Source: an uncultured Lachnospiraceae bacterium (GTDB lineage: Bacteria > Bacillota > Clostridia > Lachnospirales > Lachnospiraceae). Taken from it: DNA of 64,000 nt. Location: the NCBI GenBank assembly GCA_910588285.1, contig CAJUQB010000014.1, positions 3,820 through 67,819 of the forward strand, read 5' to 3'. Position numbers and translations under genes: made by a program. The notes beneath the pieces are model-generated. The model worked only from the letters and a program-made list of their open reading frames with translations. It ran no database searches and had not been told where the DNA came from. Positions 1 to 7,889 of this stretch are shown here, piece by piece (within the stretch, counting starts at the first letter, position 1; every line of letters starts with the position of its first letter).

Positions 1-375
1 AATGTGTCCGGCGGGCAGAAGCAGCGGCTATCCATTGCTAGGGCCATTGCAAAGCACCCGCGGATTTTCCTTTTTGACGACAGCTTTTCCGCATTGGATT
101 ACAAGACGGACGCATTGCTTCGCCAGGAGCTTCACAGGCGGCTTTCCGATGCCGCGATTTTGATTGTAGCTCAGCGGATCAGCACGATTCTCCACGCAGA
201 TCAGATACTTGTGCTGGAGGAGGGGCGGATTGTCGGAATGGGAACCCACCGGCAGCTGCTGGAATCCTGCGAGACTTATCAGGAAATCGCAAAATCTCAG
301 CTGTCGGAGGCAGAGCTTTCCGGGAGCAGCCGGGAGCATATGGACAGTGAGGATGGAGGTGCAGACCATGAGTAG
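1..375 (+). CDS. ABC exporter half-transporter, ATPase C-terminal part (5' truncated by window)
   Basis: Only the end of the nucleotide-binding domain is present, read in the frame starting at base 1. It opens in the ABC signature (NVSGGQKQR), followed by the Walker B/D-loop FLFDDSFSALD and the switch region (IVAQRIST, where most ABC proteins have IAHRLST). The residue after the Walker B aspartate is Asp rather than the catalytic Glu, which is characteristic of the degenerate-site subunit of heterodimeric exporters such as LmrCD, BmrCD and TmrAB. The stop at 373-375 overlaps the start of the next half-transporter at 368, so the two are translationally coupled and probably form one membrane heterodimer. 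Substrate is unknown (multidrug, lipid or peptide). The tail after about residue 100 is acidic and unconserved. Confidence 0.9.
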   Translation, partial: NVSGGQKQRLSIARAIAKHPRIFLFDDSFSALDYKTDALLRQELHRRLSDAAILIVAQRISTILHADQILVLEEGRIVGMGTHRQLLESCETYQEIAKSQLSEAELSGSSREHMDSEDGGADHE

Positions 376-2218
376 AGACAACAGAAGCGCACATTCGCCC
401 CGCAGGGGCCCCCATGGGCCGGGAGCAGGAATGATGCCTGGGGAAAAGGCAAAGGATTTTAAAGGGACCTTCCGTAAGCTCCTGGGATATCTTGGGCGGT
501 ATAAGATCGGGATCCTGGCAGTGGGTGTCTTGGCGGCGGGAGGAACCTTGTTTAACATCCTGGGGCCCAAGCTTTTGGGAAAGGCTACCACGGAGATTTT
601 TACAGGTCTTGTGAGCAGGGTGTCTGGCCAGGGCGGCATTGATTTTACGAAAATCGGCCAGATTCTGCTGCTCCTGCTGGGGCTGTATGGATTGGCGGCA
701 TTGCTTACCTTTATCCAGGGACTTCTGATGACAGGCATCATCCAGAAGATCTGCTATCGGTTTCGAGAGGATATCTCCGGAAAAATCAACCGGATGCCCA
801 TGAAATATTTTGAATCCAGGACTGTGGGAGAGGTACTGTCTCGTATTACCAATGATGTAGATACCCTGGGCCAGGGCCTAAGCCAGAGTGTAACCCAGCT
901 GATCAGCGCAGTGACGACCCTGGTGGGAATCCTGGTTATGATGCTGACCATCAGCCCGCTGATGACCCTGATTGCCCTTGTGATCCTGCCAATTTCCGGA
1001 GCGCTGATCGGCTTTGTGGTAAAGAAGTCTCAGCGGCATTTTGTGAATCAGCAGAGATATCTGGGAGAGGTCAACGGGCAGGTGGAGGAGGTATTCAGCG
1101 GCCAGAATATTGTGAAGGCCTTCAACAAGGAGGCAGATATGGAGGCAGAGTTTGAACGGACCAATAACATCCTTTTTCAATCTGCATGGAAATCCCAGTT
1201 CCTGTCCGGGCTGATGATGCCGATTATGAATTTTGTGGGAAATCTTGGCTATGTGGCAGTGGCAGTTGTGGGCGGTGTGCTGACCGTGCAGGGCAGGATC
1301 CAGGTGGGGGATATTCAGTCCTTCATTCAGTATGTGAAGAATTTCACACAGCCTATCATCCAGGTGGCACAGGTATCGAATATGCTCCAGTCCACAGCAG
1401 CGGCAGCGGAGCGGGTCTTTGAGTTCCTGGATGAGGAAGAGGAGGATTTTGTGGTGGAGCGCCCCACGCGTCTTTCGGAAATGAAGGGGGCAGTGGCCTT
1501 TTCCCACGTTCAGTTTGGATACGATCCGGAAAAAATCATCATTCACGATTTCAACTGCCAAGTACAGCCGGGACAGACCGTGGCCATCGTAGGCCCAACC
1601 GGGGCCGGGAAAACTACCATGGTGAAGCTGCTGATGCGTTTTTATGATGTGAATCAAGGGGAGATCCTGGTGGATGGCCATGACATCAGAAGCTTTAACC
1701 GCAGTGAGCTGCGGGAGAATTTCGGCATGGTGCTGCAGGATACCTGGCTGTTTGCGGGAACTATAATGGAAAATATTCGTTACGGAAGGCTGGATGCCAC
1801 GGACGAGGAGGTCATCGCGGCGGCAAAGGCAGCGTATGCCCACCATTTTATCCAGACCCTGCCCGGCGGCTACCAGATGGAGCTGAATGAGGATGCCAGC
1901 AATGTGTCCCAGGGGCAGAAGCAGCTTCTGACCATCGCCAGGGCTATTTTGGCGGATAATCCGATCCTGATTCTGGATGAGGCCACAAGCTCTGTGGATA
2001 CCAGGACAGAGAGCCGGATCCAGAAGGCCATGAATAATCTGATGAAGGGCAGAACCAGCTTTGTGATTGCCCACCGCTTATCCACCATCAAGGATGCGGA
2101 CGTGATCCTTGTGATGAAGGATGGCGATATCATAGAGCAGGGCAGCCACCAGGAGCTTTTGGCAGCAAAGGGATTTTATGCATCCTTGTATCATTCACAG
2201 TTTGAAGAGGCAGGTTAA
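368..2218 (+). CDS. ABC exporter half-transporter (membrane domain + ATPase)
   Basis: 616 aa. ATG at 368 is chosen because GGAGG at 354-358 lies at good distance and it overlaps the upstream stop; an open frame extends further upstream but would lie inside the preceding ATPase. After an Arg/Pro-rich N-terminus comes a six-helix exporter membrane domain (about residues 40-330), then an ATPase domain with Walker A GPTGAGKTT, Q-loop VLQDTWLF, signature NVSQGQKQ and Walker B LILDEATSSVD with catalytic Glu near residue 538. The signature is degenerate (SQGQ instead of SGGQ) while Walker B is intact: the complement of the partner at 1-375. One canonical and one degenerate ATP site per heterodimer is inferred. 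Export substrate cannot be read from the sequence. Confidence 0.93.
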   Translation: MSRDNRSAHSPRRGPHGPGAGMMPGEKAKDFKGTFRKLLGYLGRYKIGILAVGVLAAGGTLFNILGPKLLGKATTEIFTGLVSRVSGQGGIDFTKIGQILLLLLGLYGLAALLTFIQGLLMTGIIQKICYRFREDISGKINRMPMKYFESRTVGEVLSRITNDVDTLGQGLSQSVTQLISAVTTLVGILVMMLTISPLMTLIALVILPISGALIGFVVKKSQRHFVNQQRYLGEVNGQVEEVFSGQNIVKAFNKEADMEAEFERTNNILFQSAWKSQFLSGLMMPIMNFVGNLGYVAVAVVGGVLTVQGRIQVGDIQSFIQYVKNFTQPIIQVAQVSNMLQSTAAAAERVFEFLDEEEEDFVVERPTRLSEMKGAVAFSHVQFGYDPEKIIIHDFNCQVQPGQTVAIVGPTGAGKTTMVKLLMRFYDVNQGEILVDGHDIRSFNRSELRENFGMVLQDTWLFAGTIMENIRYGRLDATDEEVIAAAKAAYAHHFIQTLPGGYQMELNEDASNVSQGQKQLLTIARAILADNPILILDEATSSVDTRTESRIQKAMNNLMKGRTSFVIAHRLSTIKDADVILVMKDGDIIEQGSHQELLAAKGFYASLYHSQFEEAG

Positions 2219-2233
2219 AAGGAGAAAAAAGAT

Positions 2234-3334
2234 ATGAGATATCCAAAGCATTTACCGGAAAATGGAACCATTGGCTTTGTGGCACCATCCTTTGGCTGCG
2301 CCATTGAGCCCTACCGAACCGCATTTGAAAATGCCCAGAGGCGGTTTGCGGCACTGGGCCATAAGCTGGACCTGGGGCCCAACTGCTATGAGGGCAGGGG
2401 GATCGGCATCAGCAATACGCCGAAGGCCTGCGGAGAGGAGCTGACAGCCTATTACTGCAGTCCGGAAAATGACGTGCTGATTTCCTGCGGAGGCGGGGAA
2501 TTGATGTGTGAGATTTTACCATATATGGAGTTTGACAAAATCCGGCAGGCAGAGCCAAAATGGTATATGGGCTATTCCGACAATACCAACATGACCTTCC
2601 TGCTGGCCACCCTGTGCGATACAGCCTCCATCTACGGCCCCTGCGCCGCAGCCTTTGGCATGGAGCCCTGGCATGAGAGCTTACAGGATGCCTACGATCT
2701 GCTGCGGGGAACAAAGGATGCGGTCTGCGGCTACGGGCTGTATGAGAAGGAAAGCCAGAAGGATGAGGAGCACCCTCTGCTTCCCTACCATGTGACAGAG
2801 CCTCGCCGGACAATGGTCTGCCTGCCGGGAAGCGGCCTTCAGATGGCAGAGGCCGGTGCTGTGCATCCCACTGCCGCAGCAAAGTATCAGGGCGGCGGGG
2901 AGGATGTAAGCCTGGCGCTGGAAGGAAGGCTTCTGGGGGGCTGCATGGACTGCCTGGTAAATCTGCTGGGAACAGAATATGACCATACGAAAGCATTTGC
3001 GGAGAAATATCAGAGGGATGGGATTCTGTGGTTCCTGGAGGCCTGTGACCTGAATGTCATGGCGATCCGCAGGGCCATCTGGCAGATGAAGCATGCCGGC
3101 TGGTTTTCTCATGTAAAGGGATTCCTGCTTGGACGGCCCTATGTACACGGTCAGGAGCTGATGGGGCTGGACCAGTATCATGCGGTGGTGGATCTGCTGG
3201 AGGAATATGAGGTGCCGATTCTCCTGGATCTGGATTTGGGCCATGTAGCGCCTATGATGCCCCTGGTCTGCGGAAGCTATGCAAGGGTGCAGATGAAGGG
3301 GAATGAAATTTCTGTAAAAATGGAGCAGCGGTAA
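2234..3334 (+). CDS. S66 family peptidase (LD-carboxypeptidase / MccF-like)
   Basis: 366 aa, starting 15 bases after the exporter stop with AAAAGGAG upstream, so likely co-transcribed. The N-terminus (NGTIGFVAPSFGC) and the nucleophile motif WYMGYSDNTN, with Ser at residue 115, match family S66; the C-terminal half supplies the expected acidic residue (FLEACD) and histidine (LGHVAPMMP) of the Ser-Glu-His triad. Known members cleave the L,D-bond of murein tetrapeptides (LdcA) or detoxify microcin C-type compounds (MccF). Which applies here is open; lying downstream of an exporter would suit either wall recycling or self-immunity. No signal peptide is visible, so a cytoplasmic location is expected. 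Confidence 0.88.
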   Translation: MRYPKHLPENGTIGFVAPSFGCAIEPYRTAFENAQRRFAALGHKLDLGPNCYEGRGIGISNTPKACGEELTAYYCSPENDVLISCGGGELMCEILPYMEFDKIRQAEPKWYMGYSDNTNMTFLLATLCDTASIYGPCAAAFGMEPWHESLQDAYDLLRGTKDAVCGYGLYEKESQKDEEHPLLPYHVTEPRRTMVCLPGSGLQMAEAGAVHPTAAAKYQGGGEDVSLALEGRLLGGCMDCLVNLLGTEYDHTKAFAEKYQRDGILWFLEACDLNVMAIRRAIWQMKHAGWFSHVKGFLLGRPYVHGQELMGLDQYHAVVDLLEEYEVPILLDLDLGHVAPMMPLVCGSYARVQMKGNEISVKMEQR

Positions 3335-3347
3335 GCTGCTCCATTTT
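3317..3347 (+). terminator. intrinsic terminator overlapping the S66 peptidase stop
   Basis: A perfect 13-bp stem (AAAATGGAGCAGC / GCTGCTCCATTTT) with a 5-base loop; the stop codon TAA sits inside the loop. The trailing T run ends the ABC exporter-peptidase unit. The A run on the other side may also let it act for the convergent minus-strand gene. Confidence 0.85.
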
Positions 3348-3375
3348 GGGCGTTGGCCGATGGCTGCGGAAATCA

Positions 3376-3909
3376 TTAAAAATCAATATCCTTGTTCAGA
3401 AAACGATCCCATTCCTGGAGATTATCTCTGCCGCCAATGGTGAGGAGGAAGGTATGATCCTCGCTGTCTATGGAAATTTTGTAAATACGATAGTTTTCTT
3501 CAGTTTCTCTTTTTTCAGTTTCCTTTTCGTTTGTTTCCGTTGTTTCTGCTGTCTCATTGCTTGCAGGTATCTCTTCTATGGAATAGACAGTACAGTCGCA
3601 AAGCGCTCGAAGCCCCTCCATGTATTCCTGGGGCGTAAGGACCCGGTCCGCCACCTGCTGCCGGAGCGTTCCGTTGGCATCATAGACCCGGTAGCCCTCC
3701 TCCACAAGGGACAGCAGGGAGCCGTCGCAGATGGTAAAATGAAGCTGGTTGGCACGCATCTGGCGGATATCCCGATTGCGGGAATTCTCCGGCAGGATAG
3801 TGACATTGTCCAGGATCAGATAAAAGCTTCCGGGGGTGACGCCAGCCTCGGCGATATGGGCCTCCTCAAAGAGGAAATGATTCAGTTCGTTGATTGTCTT
3901 ATATTTCAT
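3376..3909 (-). CDS. hypothetical protein, 177 aa
   Basis: I do not recognise a family. The protein starts MKYKTINELNHFLFEE, is predicted soluble, and has three parts: an N-terminal region (about 1-95) with the motif PGSFYLILDNVTILPENSRNRDIRQ, a Thr/Glu-rich low-complexity linker (about 117-142), and a short C-terminal part ending DRFLNKDIDF. There is no signal peptide or transmembrane segment. AAAGGAAG lies just upstream of the ATG. It is transcribed away from the DUF1275 gene in the same direction, with a 90-base spacer between. The good start signal and ordinary protein composition argue for a real gene; function unknown. Confidence 0.7.
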   Translation of the reverse strand: MKYKTINELNHFLFEEAHIAEAGVTPGSFYLILDNVTILPENSRNRDIRQMRANQLHFTICDGSLLSLVEEGYRVYDANGTLRQQVADRVLTPQEYMEGLRALCDCTVYSIEEIPASNETAETTETNEKETEKRETEENYRIYKISIDSEDHTFLLTIGGRDNLQEWDRFLNKDIDF

Positions 3910-3998
3910 GGCTGCACTTCCTTTTGGTCTCGATTTTTTTGCGCGTATTTGAATAAATTTTCAACCATGCTTTAGTTTATCATAGGGAAGAGGACCTT

Positions 3999-4667
3999 TC
4001 AACCGGTTTTTTGAATCGCTGCCGGACGAGTCATAAGGAGAGCCCCAAGGGCCAGCGGAATACACAGCAGCGTGGAATATTTTCCGGTGAGCAGATGGGA
4101 GAGGAAGGAAAAGGCTACCCCCAGGTGATACCAGATCAGAGAGGCGGCAAAAAATTTTCCGCGGTATAGCTTCTGGATGTTATGCTTCCCCTCCAGATAG
4201 TATTCTGCAAAGGATATGGTCATCTGCTTCAGGTTGTTGGTGGAAAAAATAGTGGAGCCGCTGTAGTCTCCCACGCCATGGAAGGCAGTCCACTGGGTGG
4301 CCATCATAAAAAACAGAGGCAGAAGGTACAGGATCAAGTTCTGTCCGGGGGGAAGGAAGCAGACCAGGACCATTCCCAGAAGGTCAACAAGGATGGCGTA
4401 CCGCTGGGCATTGAGCCGTGTTTTCTTCTGGATCAGAATGCACAGGAGGATGCCCAGCACATAGAGGAGCAAGCCACACACACGCAGCAGGCCTTCCAGC
4501 AGGTTCCCGCCCAGCAGGCAGAGTACAGTTTCGATCAGGTTGCCGGTCTGGGCAGAGCCAAACATGTGGGCAGAGCCAAGGATAGCGTACGCGCCGATAA
4601 ATCCGCCGATGGCGCACATGATCCTATGTAAATAGAGCTGTTGTTTTTCATAATTCATATGCTGCAT
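3999..4667 (-). CDS. YoaK family (DUF1275) membrane protein
   Basis: 222 aa with about six hydrophobic segments. The N-terminal pattern GGFIGAYAILGSAHMFGSAQTGNLIE is the hallmark of the DUF1275/YoaK family of small inner-membrane proteins of unknown function, and the usual length (about 220 aa) is matched. Two starts compete: ATG at 4667, only 3 bases after AAAGGAG, and ATG at 4658, 12 bases after it; neither spacing is ideal. No transport substrate has been established for the family, and the neighbours (copper genes read the other way) give no hint. Confidence 0.85.
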   Translation of the reverse strand: MQHMNYEKQQLYLHRIMCAIGGFIGAYAILGSAHMFGSAQTGNLIETVLCLLGGNLLEGLLRVCGLLLYVLGILLCILIQKKTRLNAQRYAILVDLLGMVLVCFLPPGQNLILYLLPLFFMMATQWTAFHGVGDYSGSTIFSTNNLKQMTISFAEYYLEGKHNIQKLYRGKFFAASLIWYHLGVAFSFLSHLLTGKYSTLLCIPLALGALLMTRPAAIQKTG

Positions 4668-4767
4668 GTTCTCCTTTGCATTTTCGTATGTTCAATTTTT
4701 TATCATAACACGTTTTCCATGGAATGAAAACAAAAAAAGTAGAAAGAATTATTTTAATAAAAACATC

Positions 4768-4796
4768 TTGACAGATACCCTGCGGGGGTATATAAT
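4768..4796 (+). promoter_or_regulatory. csoR-copA promoter
   Basis: TTGACA at 4768-4773, a 17-base spacer and TATAAT at 4791-4796: a consensus sigma-A promoter. The first CsoR-type palindrome fills the spacer, so repressor binding would block polymerase directly. Confidence 0.9.
4775..4791 (+). promoter_or_regulatory. CsoR-type operator 1 (spacer of promoter)
   Basis: ATACCC-TGCGG-GGGTAT: perfect 6-base inverted arms around a 5-base GC-rich centre, the layout of CsoR/RcnR family operators. It occupies the whole region between -35 and -10. Confidence 0.82.
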
Positions 4797-4806
4797 ACAG
4801 GAGTAG

Positions 4807-4823
4807 ATACCCGCAGGGGGTAT
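4807..4823 (+). promoter_or_regulatory. CsoR-type operator 2 (downstream of -10)
   Basis: ATACCC-GCAGG-GGGTAT, the same 17-base architecture as operator 1, exactly 32 bases downstream (about three helical turns), placing both sites on the same face of the DNA. Confidence 0.8.
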
Positions 4824-4911
4824 AATGATGGCAGAGTGTGAGACAGGGGAATACGCAGATTTGAATGGGAAGCATGCGTTTATCTCCATAGAAAACAGGA
4901 GGATTGGTGGA

Positions 4912-5226
4912 ATGGAACGGGAAATTTGTGAATGCTGTGAGACTTGTGCCATGCATAAGGAGCGGTCGGAAAAGGAGTACAGGGATCTGATGAACCGGCT
5001 GAAGCGGATCGAGGGGCAGGTACGGGGGCTTCAGGGAATGCTGGAGCGGGATGCGTACTGTATGGATATCATGGTTCAGGTGTCCGCAGTGAATGCGGCG
5101 CTGAACAGCTTCAATAAGGTCCTTTTGGCTAATCACCTGGAAACCTGTGTGAAGGAGAATATCCGCAAGGGCAACGATGTGGTGATTGAGGAGCTGGTAC
5201 AGGCTCTGCCCAAGCTGATGAAGTGA
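4912..5226 (+). CDS. csoR: CsoR-family copper-sensing repressor
   Basis: 104 aa from ATG 4912, which has AGGAGG at 4897-4902 with 9-base spacing; the open frame extends to an ATG at 4825 but that lacks a ribosome site and would add a tail unlike the family. The all-helical DUF156 fold is evident (RLKRIEGQVRGLQGML), with the copper ligand set Cys (YCMDIM), then His and Cys (NHLETC), the Cys-His-Cys pattern of Cu(I) sensors rather than formaldehyde or persulfide types. The short cysteine-rich N-terminus (ICECCETC) is an addition that might bind metal. It is expected to repress the csoR-copA operon through the two operators at 4775-4823 and release on Cu(I). Confidence 0.9.
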   Translation: MEREICECCETCAMHKERSEKEYRDLMNRLKRIEGQVRGLQGMLERDAYCMDIMVQVSAVNAALNSFNKVLLANHLETCVKENIRKGNDVVIEELVQALPKLMK

Positions 5227-5315
5227 GGTGGCAGGAAGTGCTACTTAGAAGCCGGAGGGCAGAAGCTAGAGGCCGGAGGGCAGATATTAGAAGCAAAGAG
5301 AAAGGAAGTGGCAGG

Positions 5316-7889
5316 ATGGACAAATATAAGGTAACAGGCATGAGCTGCGCGGCCTGCAGTGCCAGAGTGGAGAAGGCAGTCTCCGGGGTGGAGGGTGTGG
5401 CCAGCTGCTCCGTAAACCTTCTGACCAATTCCATGGGCGTGGAGGGGACAGCAGCCCCGGAGCAGGTGATTGCAGCCGTAGAGGCGGCAGGCTACGGCGC
5501 TGCCAGAGCAGACACAGAGAAGGCCCAGGCAGGGAGCAGGACGCCGGATTATGAGGAATCATGGAAGGATACGGAGACGCCCCGCATGAAACGGCGGCTG
5601 ATTGCATCCCTGTGCCTGCTGCTTCCGCTGATGTATGTTTCCATGGGCCATATGATGTGGAGCTGGCCGCTGCCGGAGCGCTTTGCCAATAACCTTGTGG
5701 GATTGGGCATGTTTCAGCTGCTGCTCACCACAGCAGTGATGGTAGTGAATCAGAAGTTCTTTATCAGCGGCTTTCGGGGGCTGCTGCACAGGTCTCCCAA
5801 CATGGATACCCTGGTGGCCCTTGGGGCCGGGGCCTCCTACGGGTACAGCCTGTTTGCGCTGTTTGCCATGACAGAGGCTCAGATTTCCGGGGACGGGACT
5901 ATGGTCATGCACTATATGCATGAATTTTATTTTGAGTCTGCGGCTATGATCCTGACGCTGATCACAGTGGGCAAGATGCTGGAGGCCCGCTCCAAGGGCA
6001 AGACTACGGATGCCCTAAGAAGCCTGATGAAGCTGGCGCCCAAGACGGCAGTGGTGATCCGGGACGGGCAGGAGACGGAGATTTCTATTGAACAGGTACA
6101 GCGGGGAGATCATTTTGTAGTGCGGCCCGGCGAGCATATTCCGGTGGACGGCGTCGTGCTGGAGGGGGGAAGCGCGGTGAATGAGGCATCGCTGACCGGT
6201 GAGAGCATTCCGGTGGATAAGGAGCCGGGAGATACCGTGTCGGCAGCAACCCTGAACCAGTCGGGCTTTCTCAAGTGTGAGGCCACCCGGGTGGGGGAGG
6301 ATACCACTCTGTCCCAGATTATCCAGATGGTCAGCGATGCGGCTGCCACCAAGGCGCCCATTGCCAAGGTGGCGGACCGTGTCTCGGGAGTGTTTGTGCC
6401 TGCGGTGATCCTTGTGGCGGCAGTGGCCATCCTGGCCTGGCTGCTTGGAGGTGAGAGCTTTGGCTTTGCCCTGGCCCGGGGGATTTCCGTACTGGTCATC
6501 AGCTGTCCCTGCGCCCTGGGCCTGGCTACGCCGGTGGCCATCATGGTGGGCAATGGCGTGGGAGCGAAGCATGGCATTATGTTCAAGACGGCCGTCTCCC
6601 TGGAGGAGACCGGGAAGACCCAGATTGTGGCCCTGGATAAGACGGGAACCATCACCAGTGGAGAGCCCAGGGTGACGGATCTCGTGGCGGCTGAAGGCTG
6701 CAGTGAGGAGGAGCTTTTGCATGCAGCCTTTGTGCTGGAGCAGAAAAGCGAGCATCCGCTGGCCCGGGCCATCCTGGCCATGGGCCAGGAGCAGGGAATG
6801 GCAGGGGAGGATCTGGAGGAATTTGAGGCTTTTGCCGGAAACGGCCTGGCCGGAATCTGGCAGGGGAGGAAGCTGACAGGCGGAAACCAGAATTTTATTG
6901 AAAGGTATGCCCCAGTGCCGGAACGCATTCGGCTTAGGGCAGAAGAACTGGCCGGCCAGGGCCAGACGCCTTTGTATTTTGCAGATGGCGGCAGGCTGCT
7001 GGGTGTCATTGCGGTGGCGGATGTCATCAAGGAGGACAGCCCCGCTGCCATCCGGCAGCTGCAGAATATGGGAATCCGCGTCGTGATGCTCACTGGGGAT
7101 AATGAGCGGACAGCCAATGCCATTGGAAGGGAGGCCGGCGTGGATCAGGTGATTGCAGGCGTTTTGCCCGACGGGAAGGAGGCTGTGATCCGTTCCCTGA
7201 AGGAACAGGGCAAGGTGGCCATGGTGGGAGACGGCATCAACGATGCGCCGGCCCTGACCCGGGCGGATATCGGGATTGCCATTGGGGCAGGCACGGATAT
7301 TGCCATTGACGCGGCGGATGTGGTGCTGATGAAGAGCCGGCTGATTGACGTACCGGCTGCCATCCGCCTAAGCCGTGCAACCCTGCGCAATATCCATCAG
7401 AACCTGTTTTGGGCCTTCTTCTACAATGTGATTGGGATTCCCCTTGCAGCAGGCCTGTGGATCCCTCTGCTGGGCCTGAAATTAAATCCCATGTTCGGAG
7501 CGGCGGCCATGAGCCTCTCCAGTGTATGTGTGGTGAGCAACGCGCTGAGGCTGAATTTCTGTTCCATGTACGATGCGCGCAAAGATAAAAAAAGAAAGCA
7601 GCACATGAATCAAAATTCAAATCATGATTCAAATCAAAAATTAAATCAAAATTCAAATCAAAAAAAGGAGACAAAGGAAATGGAAAAAACAATGCAGATT
7701 AACGGAATGATGTGCGGTCACTGCGAGGCAGCAGTGAAAAAGGCTTTGGAGGCCTTGGAGGGTGTGACGGAGGCTGTGGTCAGCCATGAGGCGGGAACGG
7801 CTGTGGTGAAAATGAGCACAGAGGTAGCGGATGACGTGTTGAAAAAGACCGTGGAGGACAAGGAGTACCAGGTTGTAGGGATCCGTTAG
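5316..7889 (+). CDS. copA: copper-exporting P1B-type ATPase with an extra C-terminal HMA domain
   Basis: 857 aa from ATG 5316 (AAGGAAG just upstream); the frame is open back to 5223 but that tail is not family-like. Order: N-terminal metal-binding domain (GMSCAAC, C11/C14), membrane helices, actuator TGES, CPC metal site at 397-399, DKTGT phosphorylation site at Asp441, SEHPLA, GDGINDAP, then YNVIGIP and MSLSS in the last helices, the Cu(I)-specific signature. Uncommon is the end: an Asn/Gln/Lys-rich linker (about residues 760-785) leads to a second complete HMA domain (MMCGHC, C800/C803) where such ATPases normally stop. That domain has its own ribosome site and ATG (see 7680). It pumps Cu(I) out of the cytoplasm. 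It forms an operon with csoR. Confidence 0.94.
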   Translation: MDKYKVTGMSCAACSARVEKAVSGVEGVASCSVNLLTNSMGVEGTAAPEQVIAAVEAAGYGAARADTEKAQAGSRTPDYEESWKDTETPRMKRRLIASLCLLLPLMYVSMGHMMWSWPLPERFANNLVGLGMFQLLLTTAVMVVNQKFFISGFRGLLHRSPNMDTLVALGAGASYGYSLFALFAMTEAQISGDGTMVMHYMHEFYFESAAMILTLITVGKMLEARSKGKTTDALRSLMKLAPKTAVVIRDGQETEISIEQVQRGDHFVVRPGEHIPVDGVVLEGGSAVNEASLTGESIPVDKEPGDTVSAATLNQSGFLKCEATRVGEDTTLSQIIQMVSDAAATKAPIAKVADRVSGVFVPAVILVAAVAILAWLLGGESFGFALARGISVLVISCPCALGLATPVAIMVGNGVGAKHGIMFKTAVSLEETGKTQIVALDKTGTITSGEPRVTDLVAAEGCSEEELLHAAFVLEQKSEHPLARAILAMGQEQGMAGEDLEEFEAFAGNGLAGIWQGRKLTGGNQNFIERYAPVPERIRLRAEELAGQGQTPLYFADGGRLLGVIAVADVIKEDSPAAIRQLQNMGIRVVMLTGDNERTANAIGREAGVDQVIAGVLPDGKEAVIRSLKEQGKVAMVGDGINDAPALTRADIGIAIGAGTDIAIDAADVVLMKSRLIDVPAAIRLSRATLRNIHQNLFWAFFYNVIGIPLAAGLWIPLLGLKLNPMFGAAAMSLSSVCVVSNALRLNFCSMYDARKDKKRKQHMNQNSNHDSNQKLNQNSNQKKETKEMEKTMQINGMMCGHCEAAVKKALEALEGVTEAVVSHEAGTAVVKMSTEVADDVLKKTVEDKEYQVVGIR
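7665..7889 (+). other. candidate internal translation start for a free CopZ-like metallochaperone within copA
   Basis: AAGGAG at 7665-7670 is 9 bases before an in-frame ATG at 7680. Starting there gives a 69-aa protein (MEKTMQINGMMCGHC...) with exactly the size and motif of free CopZ chaperones. The linker codons just before it are A-rich and weakly structured, favouring initiation. Seen: the site and the frame. Inferred: that both fused and free forms are made. Confidence 0.5.

Noticed and set aside
878..2074. 398-aa open frame on the minus strand inside the ABC exporter gene
   Set aside because: Antisense shadow of a clear coding region; composition His/Leu/Gln-rich, no ribosome site, no family resemblance.
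5223..5315. N-terminal extension of CopA to a GTG overlapping csoR
   Set aside because: Adds Arg-rich residues unlike any CopA; ATG 5316 has its own AAGGAAG site and gives the standard metal-binding N-terminus.
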